Of a stretch of DNA of 62,431 nucleotides, positions 16,726 to 25,336 are shown in pieces. Made by a program: the position numbers and the translations under genes. Under the pieces are notes generated by a model. The model ran no database searches. It saw only the letters and a program-made list of their open reading frames with translations, and had not been told where the DNA came from. The DNA is from Streptomyces sp. Ru73. Lineage in GTDB: Bacteria > Actinomycetota > Actinomycetes > Streptomycetales > Streptomycetaceae. The stretch is from contig NZ_PQSQ01000042.1 in the NCBI RefSeq assembly GCF_002920575.1, positions 1-62,431 of the forward strand, in the 5' to 3' direction. Positions within the stretch are counted from its first letter, which is position 1; each line of letters starts with the position of its first letter.

Positions 16726-17514
16726 TCAGGCGAACGCGAGCTGGTAGATGCCGCCCGCGAGGGCGCCGCCGATCAGCGGCCCGACGACCGGGATCCAGGC
16801 GTAGCCCCAGTCGGAGCCGCCCTTGTTGGGCAGCGGCAGCAGTGCGTGCACGATGCGCGGACCGAGGTCACGGACCGGGTTGATGGCGTAACCGGTCGGG
16901 CCGCCCAGCGACAGGCCGATCCCGACGACGACGAACGCCACCAGGAGGCTGCCGAGCGGGCCGACGCCCTTGCCGTCGTCGCTCAGGCCGAGGGTCAGGA
17001 TCGCCAGCACGAGCACGATGGTGGCGATGATCTCGGTGACGAGGTTCTGCCACGCGTTCCTGATCTCCGGGCCGGTGGAGAAGATGCCGAGCACCGGCCC
17101 CGCCTTCGGGGCCTGGGCCTGGTCGACGAGGCCCTCCTCACCCTTCGGCGGGGTGATGACCTCGGGGTCCGTGAGGTGGGCCTTGAACTGGCCGTAGTAC
17201 GAGAGCCACACGCAGACCGCGCCGATCATGGCGCCGAACAGCTCGCCGGCGAAGTACACCGGGACCTGGCTCCACTCGATGCCGCCCTGGATGGCCAGGC
17301 CGATCGTGACGGCGGGGTTCAGGTGCGCGCCGGACTTGGCCGCGATGTAAGCGCCGGTGAGGACGGCGAATCCCCAGCCGAGGGCGATGGCCACCCAGCC
17401 GGCCTCGTACGCCTTCGAGCGCTTGAAAGTGACGGCGGCGCACACGCCACCGCCCAGCAGGATCAGTACAGCGGTACCGATGGTCTCGCTGATGAAGATG
17501 TCGGAGCTGGACAC
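16726..17514 (-). CDS. glpF: Glycerol uptake facilitator (aquaglyceroporin)
   Basis: The 262-residue product begins at GTG 17514 (VSSSDIFISETIGTAV), supported by AAAGGAG just upstream; longer in-frame starts would add a non-membrane leader. Six transmembrane segments are visible. The first pore motif is AHLNPAVTIG. The second is NPV rather than NPA, in YAINPVRDLGPR, with the Arg of the glycerol-type filter retained. It admits glycerol by facilitated diffusion. A palindrome and a putative GylR word lie 116-149 bases upstream. Confidence 0.94.
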   Translation of the reverse strand: MSSSDIFISETIGTAVLILLGGGVCAAVTFKRSKAYEAGWVAIALGWGFAVLTGAYIAAKSGAHLNPAVTIGLAIQGGIEWSQVPVYFAGELFGAMIGAVCVWLSYYGQFKAHLTDPEVITPPKGEEGLVDQAQAPKAGPVLGIFSTGPEIRNAWQNLVTEIIATIVLVLAILTLGLSDDGKGVGPLGSLLVAFVVVGIGLSLGGPTGYAINPVRDLGPRIVHALLPLPNKGGSDWGYAWIPVVGPLIGGALAGGIYQLAFA

Positions 17515-17629
17515 CCGCGACTCCTTTGTCCTTCGTCCAGATGGACACCGAGATGCGCCGTACCCCGGGTCCCTCCGGTGGTCCGAGCCCTCGGTGAGGG
17601 CGTTGGTCGGCGATCCGGCATTGCCCACC

Positions 17630-17663
17630 ATACGACAATCGTCGTATTGCGTTCGACAATGCC
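17630..17663 (-). promoter_or_regulatory. Putative GylR operator region before glpF
   Basis: ATACGACAATCGTCGTAT (17630-17647) is a perfect inverted repeat with 7-bp arms. Immediately beside it, TTCGACAATGCC (17652-17663) is identical to a word upstream of gylR. IclR-type regulators bind such short palindromic sites. Confidence 0.6.
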
Positions 17664-17751
17664 GACCGACGAACGGCAGTTTTGTTTACGGCCAGTAGCC
17701 CGTCAAGGGTCCTGTGAGGGAAAACCTAAGCAGAAATACCGGACAAATCGG

Positions 17752-18516
17752 TTAGAAGCGCTGTGCGCCGAGATCCCTGGACACGGACCGTGCGCAATCC
17801 CTCACCGCGGCGATGATTTCGGGACGCAGCTCCCCGTCCCGCTGCACCCGCTCCACGGCCCCCGTGATGCCCACCGCGCCCACCGGCATCCGCCGCCGGT
17901 CGTGGATCGGCGCGGCCACCGACGCCACGCCCTCCCAGGTCTCCTCCACGTCCGCCGCCCAGCCCCGGGCACGGGTGAGGTCCAGCACGCCCTCGAAGTC
18001 CTCCAGATCGGTGAGGGTGCGCGCGGTGAACGCCTCCCGCGGCGCCTCCACCGCCTCGCTGTGCGCCACCGGGTCGTACGCCGAGAGGACCTTGCCCAGC
18101 GCCGTGCTGTGCAGCGGCTGCATGGCGCCCACCTCCAGCACCTGCCGGCTGTCGTCGGGCCGGAAGACGTGGTGCACGATCAGCACGCCCTGCTTGTGCA
18201 GCACGCCCAGGTAGGCGCTCTCGCCGGTGGAGCGGGCCAGGTCGTCGGTCCACACGAGGGCGCGCGCCCGCAGCTCGTGCACGTCCAGGTAGCTGTTGCC
18301 CAGCCGCAGCAGCTCGGCGCCGAGCTGGTACCGGCCGGAGGCGGCGTCCTGCTCCACGAAGCCCTCCTGCTGAAGGGTGCGCAGGATGCCGTGCGCCGTC
18401 CCCTTGGCCAGGTCCAGCGCCGAGGCGATGTCGGAGAGCCCGAGGCGCCGTTCGCCGCCGGCCAGCAGCCGCAGCATGGCCGCGGCGCGCTCCAGCGACT
18501 GAATGGTCCGTGCCAT
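17752..18516 (-). CDS. gylR: GylR, IclR-family glycerol operon regulator
   Basis: The 254-residue product starts MARTIQSLERAAAMLRLLAG at 18516 behind GGAGG. It has an N-terminal winged helix (LGLSDIASALDLAKGTAHGILRTLQQEGFVEQD) and a C-terminal IclR effector domain with MQPLHSTALGKVLSAY and ARGWAADVEETWEGVASVAAPI. By homology and position it is the substrate-responsive regulator of the glycerol operon, which in Streptomyces lies directly downstream in the same direction, as here. The operator-like word TTCGACAATGCC lies 24 bases before its start, consistent with autoregulation. Confidence 0.94.
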   Translation of the reverse strand: MARTIQSLERAAAMLRLLAGGERRLGLSDIASALDLAKGTAHGILRTLQQEGFVEQDAASGRYQLGAELLRLGNSYLDVHELRARALVWTDDLARSTGESAYLGVLHKQGVLIVHHVFRPDDSRQVLEVGAMQPLHSTALGKVLSAYDPVAHSEAVEAPREAFTARTLTDLEDFEGVLDLTRARGWAADVEETWEGVASVAAPIHDRRRMPVGAVGITGAVERVQRDGELRPEIIAAVRDCARSVSRDLGAQRF

Positions 18517-18539
18517 GGAGCAACCTCCGGGAGAAGCGG

Positions 18540-18551
18540 TTCGACAATGCC
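18540..18551 (-). promoter_or_regulatory. Putative GylR operator before gylR
   Basis: TTCGACAATGCC is an exact copy of the 12-bp word in front of glpF. It lies within 40 bases of the gylR start, where a repressor could block transcription. The rest of the gap to metH (to 18813) shows no cobalamin or SAM riboswitch that I can recognise. Confidence 0.55.
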
Positions 18552-18813
18552 AAACGATATCGGTCGATGCCGACCCCGGGGGAGTGGGCCGCGCATCGCA
18601 CCATGATCACGCCCGGTCCGGCGGCGCGCCCACCGCCCCGCACGCCGGCGGGACCCGCACGGCCCCGTGCCGCCTGCCCCGGACGAGTACCCCCGCCGTC
18701 CCACGCCGTGGGACGGCCGTCACGGGAAGGTGTCCGGCGGTTACCCTGACCCGGTGCGCCTTCGTACTGGAAGACGCAAAGCCGACAGCCGTCGCAACCA
18801 CGGGAGCAGCTCC

Positions 18814-21800
18814 ATGGCCTCGCACACGCCTACGACCACACCCTCCGCCCGTATCGATGCCTTCCGCGAGGCGCTCGCCTCGCGCGTGGTGGTCGCCGAC
18901 GGAGCCATGGGCACCATGCTCCAGGCCCAGGACCCCAGCCTGGAGGACTTCCAGCAGCTGGAGGGCTGCAACGAGATCCTCAACCTCACCCGCCCCGACA
19001 TCGTGCGCTCGGTGCACGAGGAGTACTTCGCGGTCGGGGTGGACTGCGTGGAGACCAACACCTTCGGCGCCAACCACGCCGCGCTCGGCGAGTACGACAT
19101 CCCCGAGCGGGTCTTCGAACTGTCCGAGGCCGGCGCCCGCATCGCCCGCGAGGTCGCCGACGAGTTCACCGCGAGCACCGGACAGCAGCGCTGGGTGCTG
19201 GGCTCGATGGGCCCCGGCACCAAGCTGCCCACGCTGGGCCACGCGCCCTACACCACCCTGCGCGACGCCTACCAGCAGAACGCCGAGGGCATGATCGCCG
19301 GCGGCGCCGACGCACTGCTGGTGGAGACCACCCAGGACCTGCTGCAGACCAAGGCCGCCGTCCTCGGCGCCCGCCGCGCGCTGGAGGCCACCGGCACCAA
19401 CCTGCCGATCATCTGCTCGGTCACCGTCGAGACGACCGGCACGATGCTGCTGGGCTCGGAGATCGGCGCCGCGCTCACCGCGCTGGAGCCGCTGGGCATC
19501 GACATGATCGGCCTGAACTGCGCCACCGGCCCGGCGGAGATGAGCGAGCACCTGCGCTACCTGGCCCGCCACTCCCGCGTCCCGATCTCCTGCATGCCCA
19601 ACGCGGGCCTGCCGGTGCTGGGCAAGGACGGCGCCCACTACCCGCTGACCCCCGGCGAGCTGGCCGACGCGCAGGAGACCTTCGTCGCCGAGTACGGCCT
19701 GTCCCTGGTCGGCGGCTGCTGCGGCACGACGCCGGAGCACCTGCGCCAGGTCGTCGAGCGCGTCCGCGGCGCAGCCCCGACCGCGCGGGACCCGCGCCCC
19801 GAGCCGGGTGCGGCCTCGCTGTACCAGACGGTGCCCTTCCGGCAGGACACTGCGTACCTGGCGATCGGCGAGCGGACCAACGCCAACGGCTCGAAGAAGT
19901 TCCGCGAGGCCATGCTGGAGGGCCGCTGGGACGACTGCGTGGAGATGGCCAGGGACCAGATCCGCGAGGGCGCCCACATGCTCGACCTGTGCGTCGACTA
20001 CGTCGGCCGGGACGGCGTCGCGGACATGACCGAGCTGGCCGGCCGGTTCGCCACCGCCTCCACGCTGCCGATCGTGCTGGACTCCACCGAGGTCGACGTC
20101 CTGCAGGCGGGCCTGGAGAAGCTGGGCGGCCGCGCGGTGATCAACTCGGTGAACTACGAGGACGGCGACGGCCCCGACTCCCGCTTCGCCAAGGTCGCCG
20201 CGCTGGCCCGCGAGCACGGCGCGGCACTGATCGCGCTGACCATCGACGAGGAGGGCCAGGCCCGCACCCCGGAGAAGAAGGTCGAGATCGCCGAACGGCT
20301 CATCGACGACCTCACCACCAACTGGGGCATCCGCGAGTCCGACATCCTCATCGACACCCTGACCTTCACCATCTGCACCGGTCAGGAGGAGTCCCGCAAG
20401 GACGGCCTCGCCACCATCGAGGCGATCCGCGAGCTCAAGCGCCGCCACCCGGAGGTGCAGACCACCCTCGGCCTGTCCAACATCTCCTTCGGCCTGAACC
20501 CGGCCGCGCGCATCGTGCTGAACTCCGTCTTCCTGGACGAGTGCGTCAAGGCCGGGCTGGACTCCGCGATCGTGCACGCGAGCAAGATCCTGCCCATTGC
20601 GCGGTTCGACGAGGAGCAGGTCACCGCGGCGCTGGACCTCATCTACGACCGGCGCCGCGAGGGCTACGACCCGCTGCAGAAGCTGATGGCCCTCTTCGAG
20701 GGGGCGACGGCGAAGTCGCTGAAGGCCGGCAAGGCCGAGGAGCTGGCGGCGCTGCCCCTGGAGGAGCGGCTGCAGCGGCGCATCATCGACGGCGAGCGCA
20801 ACGGTCTGGAGGAGGACCTGGACGAGGCGCTGCAGACCACCCCGGCGCTGGACATCGTCAACAACACCCTGCTGGCCGGCATGAAGGTCGTCGGTGACCT
20901 CTTCGGCTCCGGGCAGATGCAGCTGCCGTTCGTGCTCCAGTCCGCCGAGGTCATGAAGACCGCGGTGGCGTACCTGGAGCCGCACATGGAGAAGGTGGAG
21001 GGCGACGAGGGCAAGGGCACCATCGTGCTGGCCACCGTCCGCGGCGACGTCCACGACATCGGCAAGAACCTCGTGGACATCATCCTGTCCAACAACGGCT
21101 ACAACGTGGTCAACCTCGGCATCAAGCAGCCGGTCTCCGCGATCCTGGAGGCCGCCGAGGAGCACAAGGCCGACGTCATCGGCATGTCCGGGCTGCTGGT
21201 GAAGTCCACGGTGATCATGAAGGAGAACCTGGAGGAGCTGAACCAGCGCAAGATGGCGGCCGACTTCCCCGTCATCCTCGGCGGCGCGGCCCTCACCCGC
21301 GCGTACGTCGAGCAGGACCTGCACGAGATCTACGAGGGCGAGGTCCGCTACGCCCGCGACGCCTTCGAGGGCCTGCGCCTGATGGACGCCCTCATCGCCG
21401 TCAAGCGCGGCGTGCCCGGCGCCACCCTGCCCGAGCTCAAGCAGCGCCGGGTGCCCAAGCGGGACACCGCCGAGCTGGAGGTGGAGGAGCCCGAGGGCTC
21501 GGTGCGCTCCGACGTGGCCACCGACAACCCGGTCCCCACCCCGCCGTTCTGGGGCACCCGCGTGGTCAAGGGCATCCAGCTCGCGGACTACGCCTCCTGG
21601 CTGGACGAGGGCGCGCTCTTCAAGGGCCAGTGGGGCCTGAAGCAGGCCCGTACGGGTGACGGCCCGACGTACGAGGAGCTGGTGGAGACCGAGGGCCGGC
21701 CGCGGCTGCGCGGCTGGCTGGACCGGCTCCAGACCGACAACGTCCTCGAAGCGGCCGTGGTGTACGGCTACTTCCCCTGCCACTCCAAGGGCGACGACCT

Positions 21801-22326
21801 CATCCTGCTCAACGAGGACGGCACCGAGCGGACCCGCTTCACCTTCCCGCGCCAGCGCCGCGGCCGCCGGCTGTGCCTGGCGGACTTCTTCCGTCCGGAG
21901 GAGTCCGGCGAGACCGACGTGGTCGGCCTCCAGGTCGTCACCGTCGGCTCGAAGATCGGCGAGGAGACCGCCAAGCTCTTCGCGGCCGACTCCTACCGCG
22001 ACTACCTGGAGCTGCACGGCCTCTCCGTCCAGCTCGCCGAGGCCCTCGCCGAGTACTGGCACGCCCGGGTCCGCGCCGAGCTGGGCTTCCAGGGCGAGGA
22101 CCCCGCCGAGATGGAGGACATGTTCGCGCTGAAGTACCGCGGTGCCCGCTTCTCCCTCGGCTACGGCGCCTGCCCGGACCTGGAGGACCGCGCCAAGATC
22201 GCGGACCTGCTGCAGCCGGAGCGGATCGGCGTGGAGCTCTCCGAGGAGTTCCAGCTCCACCCGGAGCAGTCCACCGACGCCATCGTCATCCACCACCCGG
22301 AGGCGAAGTACTTCAACGCGCGGTAG
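18814..22326 (+). CDS. metH: Cobalamin-dependent methionine synthase
   Basis: The 1170-residue product carries all four MetH modules in order. The homocysteine domain (about 1-330) has zinc ligands Cys236, Cys302 and Cys303 (GLNCATGP, GGCCGTTPEH). The methyltetrahydrofolate domain follows (IGERTNANGSKKFREAML onward). The B12 domain has the cobalt-ligand motif DVHDIG with His747, and the C-terminal reactivation domain ends HHPEAKYFNAR. The ATG at 18814 has GGGAG upstream and gives a family-like N-terminus (DGAMGTMLQ at about residue 29). It makes methionine from homocysteine. It is transcribed divergently from gylR. Confidence 0.97.
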   Translation: MASHTPTTTPSARIDAFREALASRVVVADGAMGTMLQAQDPSLEDFQQLEGCNEILNLTRPDIVRSVHEEYFAVGVDCVETNTFGANHAALGEYDIPERVFELSEAGARIAREVADEFTASTGQQRWVLGSMGPGTKLPTLGHAPYTTLRDAYQQNAEGMIAGGADALLVETTQDLLQTKAAVLGARRALEATGTNLPIICSVTVETTGTMLLGSEIGAALTALEPLGIDMIGLNCATGPAEMSEHLRYLARHSRVPISCMPNAGLPVLGKDGAHYPLTPGELADAQETFVAEYGLSLVGGCCGTTPEHLRQVVERVRGAAPTARDPRPEPGAASLYQTVPFRQDTAYLAIGERTNANGSKKFREAMLEGRWDDCVEMARDQIREGAHMLDLCVDYVGRDGVADMTELAGRFATASTLPIVLDSTEVDVLQAGLEKLGGRAVINSVNYEDGDGPDSRFAKVAALAREHGAALIALTIDEEGQARTPEKKVEIAERLIDDLTTNWGIRESDILIDTLTFTICTGQEESRKDGLATIEAIRELKRRHPEVQTTLGLSNISFGLNPAARIVLNSVFLDECVKAGLDSAIVHASKILPIARFDEEQVTAALDLIYDRRREGYDPLQKLMALFEGATAKSLKAGKAEELAALPLEERLQRRIIDGERNGLEEDLDEALQTTPALDIVNNTLLAGMKVVGDLFGSGQMQLPFVLQSAEVMKTAVAYLEPHMEKVEGDEGKGTIVLATVRGDVHDIGKNLVDIILSNNGYNVVNLGIKQPVSAILEAAEEHKADVIGMSGLLVKSTVIMKENLEELNQRKMAADFPVILGGAALTRAYVEQDLHEIYEGEVRYARDAFEGLRLMDALIAVKRGVPGATLPELKQRRVPKRDTAELEVEEPEGSVRSDVATDNPVPTPPFWGTRVVKGIQLADYASWLDEGALFKGQWGLKQARTGDGPTYEELVETEGRPRLRGWLDRLQTDNVLEAAVVYGYFPCHSKGDDLILLNEDGTERTRFTFPRQRRGRRLCLADFFRPEESGETDVVGLQVVTVGSKIGEETAKLFAADSYRDYLELHGLSVQLAEALAEYWHARVRAELGFQGEDPAEMEDMFALKYRGARFSLGYGACPDLEDRAKIADLLQPERIGVELSEEFQLHPEQSTDAIVIHHPEAKYFNAR

Positions 22327-22335
22327 CGCGGTGGG

Positions 22336-22361
22336 CCGGACCGGCCGTCCGGCCGGTCCGG
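22336..22361 (+). terminator. metH terminator hairpin
   Basis: A perfect 11-bp stem (22336-22346 with 22351-22361) with a four-base loop begins ten bases after the metH stop. Confidence 0.75.
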
Positions 22362-22446
22362 GTTCCGGCGGGGCCCGAAGCCGGGAGTCCGGTCGGGCAC
22401 CGAAGCGTACGGACCGGCACAGTCGTACACTTATCGGTCCGGTAGC

Positions 22447-22490
22447 GGCCGGTCGTCTTTCCCGCAGGAGAGGCGACCGGCCCTTTTGTC
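22447..22490 (+). terminator. Hairpin plus T run in the leader of the HAD gene
   Basis: GGCCGGTCG (22447-22455) pairs with CGACCGGCC (22474-22482) and is followed by CTTTTG. It lies after a -10-like TACACT (22425-22430) and 33 bases before the HAD start. It could be a second metH terminator or an attenuator. Confidence 0.5.
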
Positions 22491-22522
22491 CCTCCAGGGA
22501 CCCCTGCAACGGAGGTGTACGG

Positions 22523-23224
22523 ATGACCAGCAGCATCCCCGCCGTCGGCACCCGAACGGCCGAAGGCTCCACCCTCCAGGCCGTCTTCCTCGATCTGGAC
22601 GGCACCCTCGTCGACACCGAGAACTTCTGGTGGGAGGCGGAGGCCGAGGTCTTCGCCGATCTCGGGTACGTCCTGGACGAGGCGCACCGCCAAGTGGTGG
22701 TCGGCGGCCCGATGAGCCGCAGCGCCTCGTACCTGATCCAGGCCACCGGCGCCACGATCGCGCTCGCCGAGCTGACCACGCTGCTCAACGCCCGGTTCGC
22801 CGAGCGGATCGCGCGCGGGGTGCCGCTCATGCCGGGCGCCCGCCGGCTGCTCGCCGAGCTGGCCGCGCACCGGGTGCCGACCGCGCTGGTCTCCGCCTCG
22901 CACCGCGACATCATCGACCGCATGCTCGACTCGCTGGGTGCGGAGCACTTCCACCTCACCCTCGCGGGCGACGATCTCCCGCGGACCAAGCCGCACCCCG
23001 ACCCGTACCTGACCGCCGCGGCGCGGCTCGGCGTGGACCCGGCGCGCTGCGCGGTGGTGGAGGACACCGTGACGGGCGTGACGGCGGCCGAGGCGGCCGG
23101 TTGCCGGGTGGTGGCGGTGCCGTCGCTGCTGCCCATCGAGCCAACGCCCACGCGCACCGTCGTCGGGTCGCTGGAAGAGGTCGATCTGCCTTTTCTGCGG
23201 TCGCTCATCACGGAAAAGGGATGA
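22523..23224 (+). CDS. HAD-superfamily hydrolase (beta-phosphoglucomutase-like)
   Basis: The 233-residue product starts MTSSIPAVGTRTAEG after GGAGG (22511-22515). Motif I is LDLDGTLVDTE with nucleophile Asp24 and acid/base Asp26. Motif II is the Ser in ALVSASH, the Lys is in PRTKPHPDPY, and motif IV is VVEDTVTGVTAAEAAG. The helical cap between residues 30 and 100 is of the C1 type seen in phosphoglucomutase and phosphoglycolate phosphatase relatives. Substrate is not predictable. It follows metH by 196 bases. Confidence 0.9.
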   Translation: MTSSIPAVGTRTAEGSTLQAVFLDLDGTLVDTENFWWEAEAEVFADLGYVLDEAHRQVVVGGPMSRSASYLIQATGATIALAELTTLLNARFAERIARGVPLMPGARRLLAELAAHRVPTALVSASHRDIIDRMLDSLGAEHFHLTLAGDDLPRTKPHPDPYLTAAARLGVDPARCAVVEDTVTGVTAAEAAGCRVVAVPSLLPIEPTPTRTVVGSLEEVDLPFLRSLITEKG

Positions 23225-23598
23225 CCGGGCACTGAGCGTCGCGGACGGAAAGCGGGAAGGGACGCTGAGGAGCGGGCCGCTCATTTTCCGTGACTAATGC
23301 TTCCGCTGAATTCCCATGCTGCCGGTTGCATTATGATCCGTGACGTTTATCACGCGCCCGGCTCTCGACAAGCGGCGGAACGGGCGTTCCAAGGGGGTGA
23401 GGCGGAGGGTTCGGCGAGGGTAAGTGTCCTGATTGGTGAGTCAGCGTACGAATCGTTCCGGTGTCCGGATATCGGTCACCCCGGGAGCGTTATCCCGGCG
23501 TGATATGCGCTCAACTCTGCTGTGTCACAGACCCGCTGACCGTTCCTACTAATGTCGACGCGAGCAACACCTCTGCGCTGATAAGGAACCTGCCGACG
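23225..23598. other. Gene-free stretch upstream of the first binding lipoprotein gene
   Basis: I see no reliable coding region in these 374 bases. The region is less GC-rich than its neighbours and should hold the promoter of the lipoprotein gene; TACTAAT near 23550 is a plausible -10. Confidence 0.45.
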
Positions 23599-25206
23599 AT
23601 GAATCGCAAGACCTTGGTGCTGCCGGCCCTGGTCGGCCTGCTCGCCCCTGCACTGGCCGCCTGCGGCAGCAGCGACAGTGCAGGTGGGGACGGTAAGGCG
23701 ATCGTCGTCGGTACCACCGACACCATCGAGGCGTCCAAGGCGGCACCGGCCCCCTTCGACCCCGTGCAGACCTACGACGTCGGCGCCTGGAACGTCCTCC
23801 GCGGCACCTTCCAGACCCTGATGCGGCTGCCCCGCACCGGCACCGCACCGGTCCCCGAGGCGGCCCGCTCCTGCGGCTTCCGCGACACGCAGAACGAGCA
23901 GTACCGCTGCACCCTCCGCGACGGCCTGACGTTCTCCAACGGCGACTCGCTCACCGCCGCCGACGTGAAGTTCTCCGTCGACCGGATGCTGCGCATCAAC
24001 AACGCCAACGGCCCCGTGTCGCTGATGAACAACATCGACACCGTCGAGACCGCCGGCCGGCACGAGGTGGTCTTCCACCTCAAGAAGCCCGACGCGACCT
24101 TCCCGCAGAAGCTCGCGACCCCGGCCGCCGCCATCGTCGACCACAAGGTCTATCCGCGCAACGCCCTCTACAAGGGCTTCGACCTGGTCGGCTCCGGCCC
24201 GTACAAGCTGGCGGCCGAGCACAACGGAAACCGCGTCACCAAGGCCGTCTTCACCCGCAACCCCGAGTACAAGGGCGGCATCGACCCGCAGAACGACAAG
24301 GTCGAGATGCGGTTCTTCGACGACTCGGACGCCATGGAGAAGGCGCTCCGCAAGGGCGACATCGACCTGATGAACCGCAGCCTGTCGCCGCAACAGGTCG
24401 AGGGCCTGCAGAACTCCCGCGACTCCCACGTCGTGCTCCAGGAGATGCCCGGCCAGGAGATCCGCTACCTCGCCTTCGACACCGACGCGCCCGCCGTGCG
24501 CAACAAGGCCGTCCGGCAGGCCGTCGCGCAGATGGTCGACCGCCCGGCCCTGGTCCGCGACGTCTACGCGCACACCGGCGACCCGCTGTACTCCCTGGTC
24601 CCGACCGGCCTCACCGGCCACATCAACTCCTTCTTCAGCAAGTACGGCAATCCCGACCCCGCCGAGGCCAAGAACATCCTGCGGCGCGCGGGCATCCACA
24701 CGCCCGTGAAGCTCACCCTGGCCTACACCGAGCACCACTACGGGTCGATCACCAAGGACGAGTTCCAGGAGCTGCGCAAGCAGCTGAACAAGGACGGCGT
24801 CTTCGACGTGACACTCAAGGGCGTGGACAGCTGGCAGCAGTTCCGCGAGGACTCCGCCAAGCAGAAGTACCCGGTCTGGGGCATGGGCTGGTACGCCGAC
24901 ATCCCCGACGCCGACAACTACCTCGCACCCTTCATCGGCAAGGGCAACTTCCTCGGCTCCCCGTACCGCAACCACACGATCGAGGACCAGCTGATCCCCG
25001 CCACCCGGCAGCAGGCCGACCGCAACGCCGCCGCCGGCAGCTTCAAGAAGGCACAGAACATCGTGGCCGACGACGTTCCCGTCCTCCCGCTGTGGCAGGG
25101 CAAGCAGTACGTCGCCGCGCGCGACGACATCACCGGCGTGGAGTGGGCGCTGAACTCCTCCTCCGCGCTGCAGATCTGGGAATTGGGCCGCGGCGTCGCC
25201 GACTGA
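23599..25206 (+). CDS. Family 5 ABC transporter substrate-binding lipoprotein (first paralogue)
   Basis: The 535-residue product starts MNRKTLVLPALVGLLAPALAACG, a lipoprotein signal peptide with the lipobox LAAC at about residue 22; AAGGAA precedes the ATG. The mature part is an SBP_bac_5 (oligopeptide/nickel-type) protein: LRDGLTFSNGDSLTAADVKFSVDRML, VVFHLKKPDATFPQKLAT, and the C-terminal ALQIWELGRG. It should bind peptides or similar solutes outside the membrane. No permease or ATPase gene is nearby. The next gene is a clear paralogue. Confidence 0.92.
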   Translation: MNRKTLVLPALVGLLAPALAACGSSDSAGGDGKAIVVGTTDTIEASKAAPAPFDPVQTYDVGAWNVLRGTFQTLMRLPRTGTAPVPEAARSCGFRDTQNEQYRCTLRDGLTFSNGDSLTAADVKFSVDRMLRINNANGPVSLMNNIDTVETAGRHEVVFHLKKPDATFPQKLATPAAAIVDHKVYPRNALYKGFDLVGSGPYKLAAEHNGNRVTKAVFTRNPEYKGGIDPQNDKVEMRFFDDSDAMEKALRKGDIDLMNRSLSPQQVEGLQNSRDSHVVLQEMPGQEIRYLAFDTDAPAVRNKAVRQAVAQMVDRPALVRDVYAHTGDPLYSLVPTGLTGHINSFFSKYGNPDPAEAKNILRRAGIHTPVKLTLAYTEHHYGSITKDEFQELRKQLNKDGVFDVTLKGVDSWQQFREDSAKQKYPVWGMGWYADIPDADNYLAPFIGKGNFLGSPYRNHTIEDQLIPATRQQADRNAAAGSFKKAQNIVADDVPVLPLWQGKQYVAARDDITGVEWALNSSSALQIWELGRGVAD

Positions 25207-25336
25207 CGCCCGAGCAACGGCCGGCCGGCGCCCCACCGGGCACCGGCCGGCCCGCCCGAAGAGCGAGCCGCTCGCTCTCATCGGCCGACGGCCCCGTCGG
25301 CAGGCAACCGCGACACCAACTGTGAGGAACGCGCAC

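Noticed and set aside
16726..17514. NPV instead of NPA in GlpF as a damaged pore
   Set aside because: The flanking RDLGPR and all helices are intact, and variants at this Ala are known in aquaglyceroporins, so this is not evidence of decay.
18517..18813. Cobalamin or SAM/SAH riboswitch before metH
   Set aside because: No B12 box or recognisable aptamer pattern was found by eye. A covariance-model search would settle it.
18607..23232. A 1541-residue open frame on the minus strand opposite metH
   Set aside because: It is the low-stop shadow of the GC-rich metH and HAD genes; its composition (Val/Leu/His/Gln/Gly/Asp runs) and lack of any domain show it is not a gene. The long frames opposite the betaine transporter (58751-61612) and glpD (12383-15178) are rejected for the same reason.
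23297..23503. Small plus-strand gene of about 68 codons before the first lipoprotein
   Set aside because: Weak third-position GC bias, no ribosome site and no recognisable sequence; more likely promoter and leader DNA.
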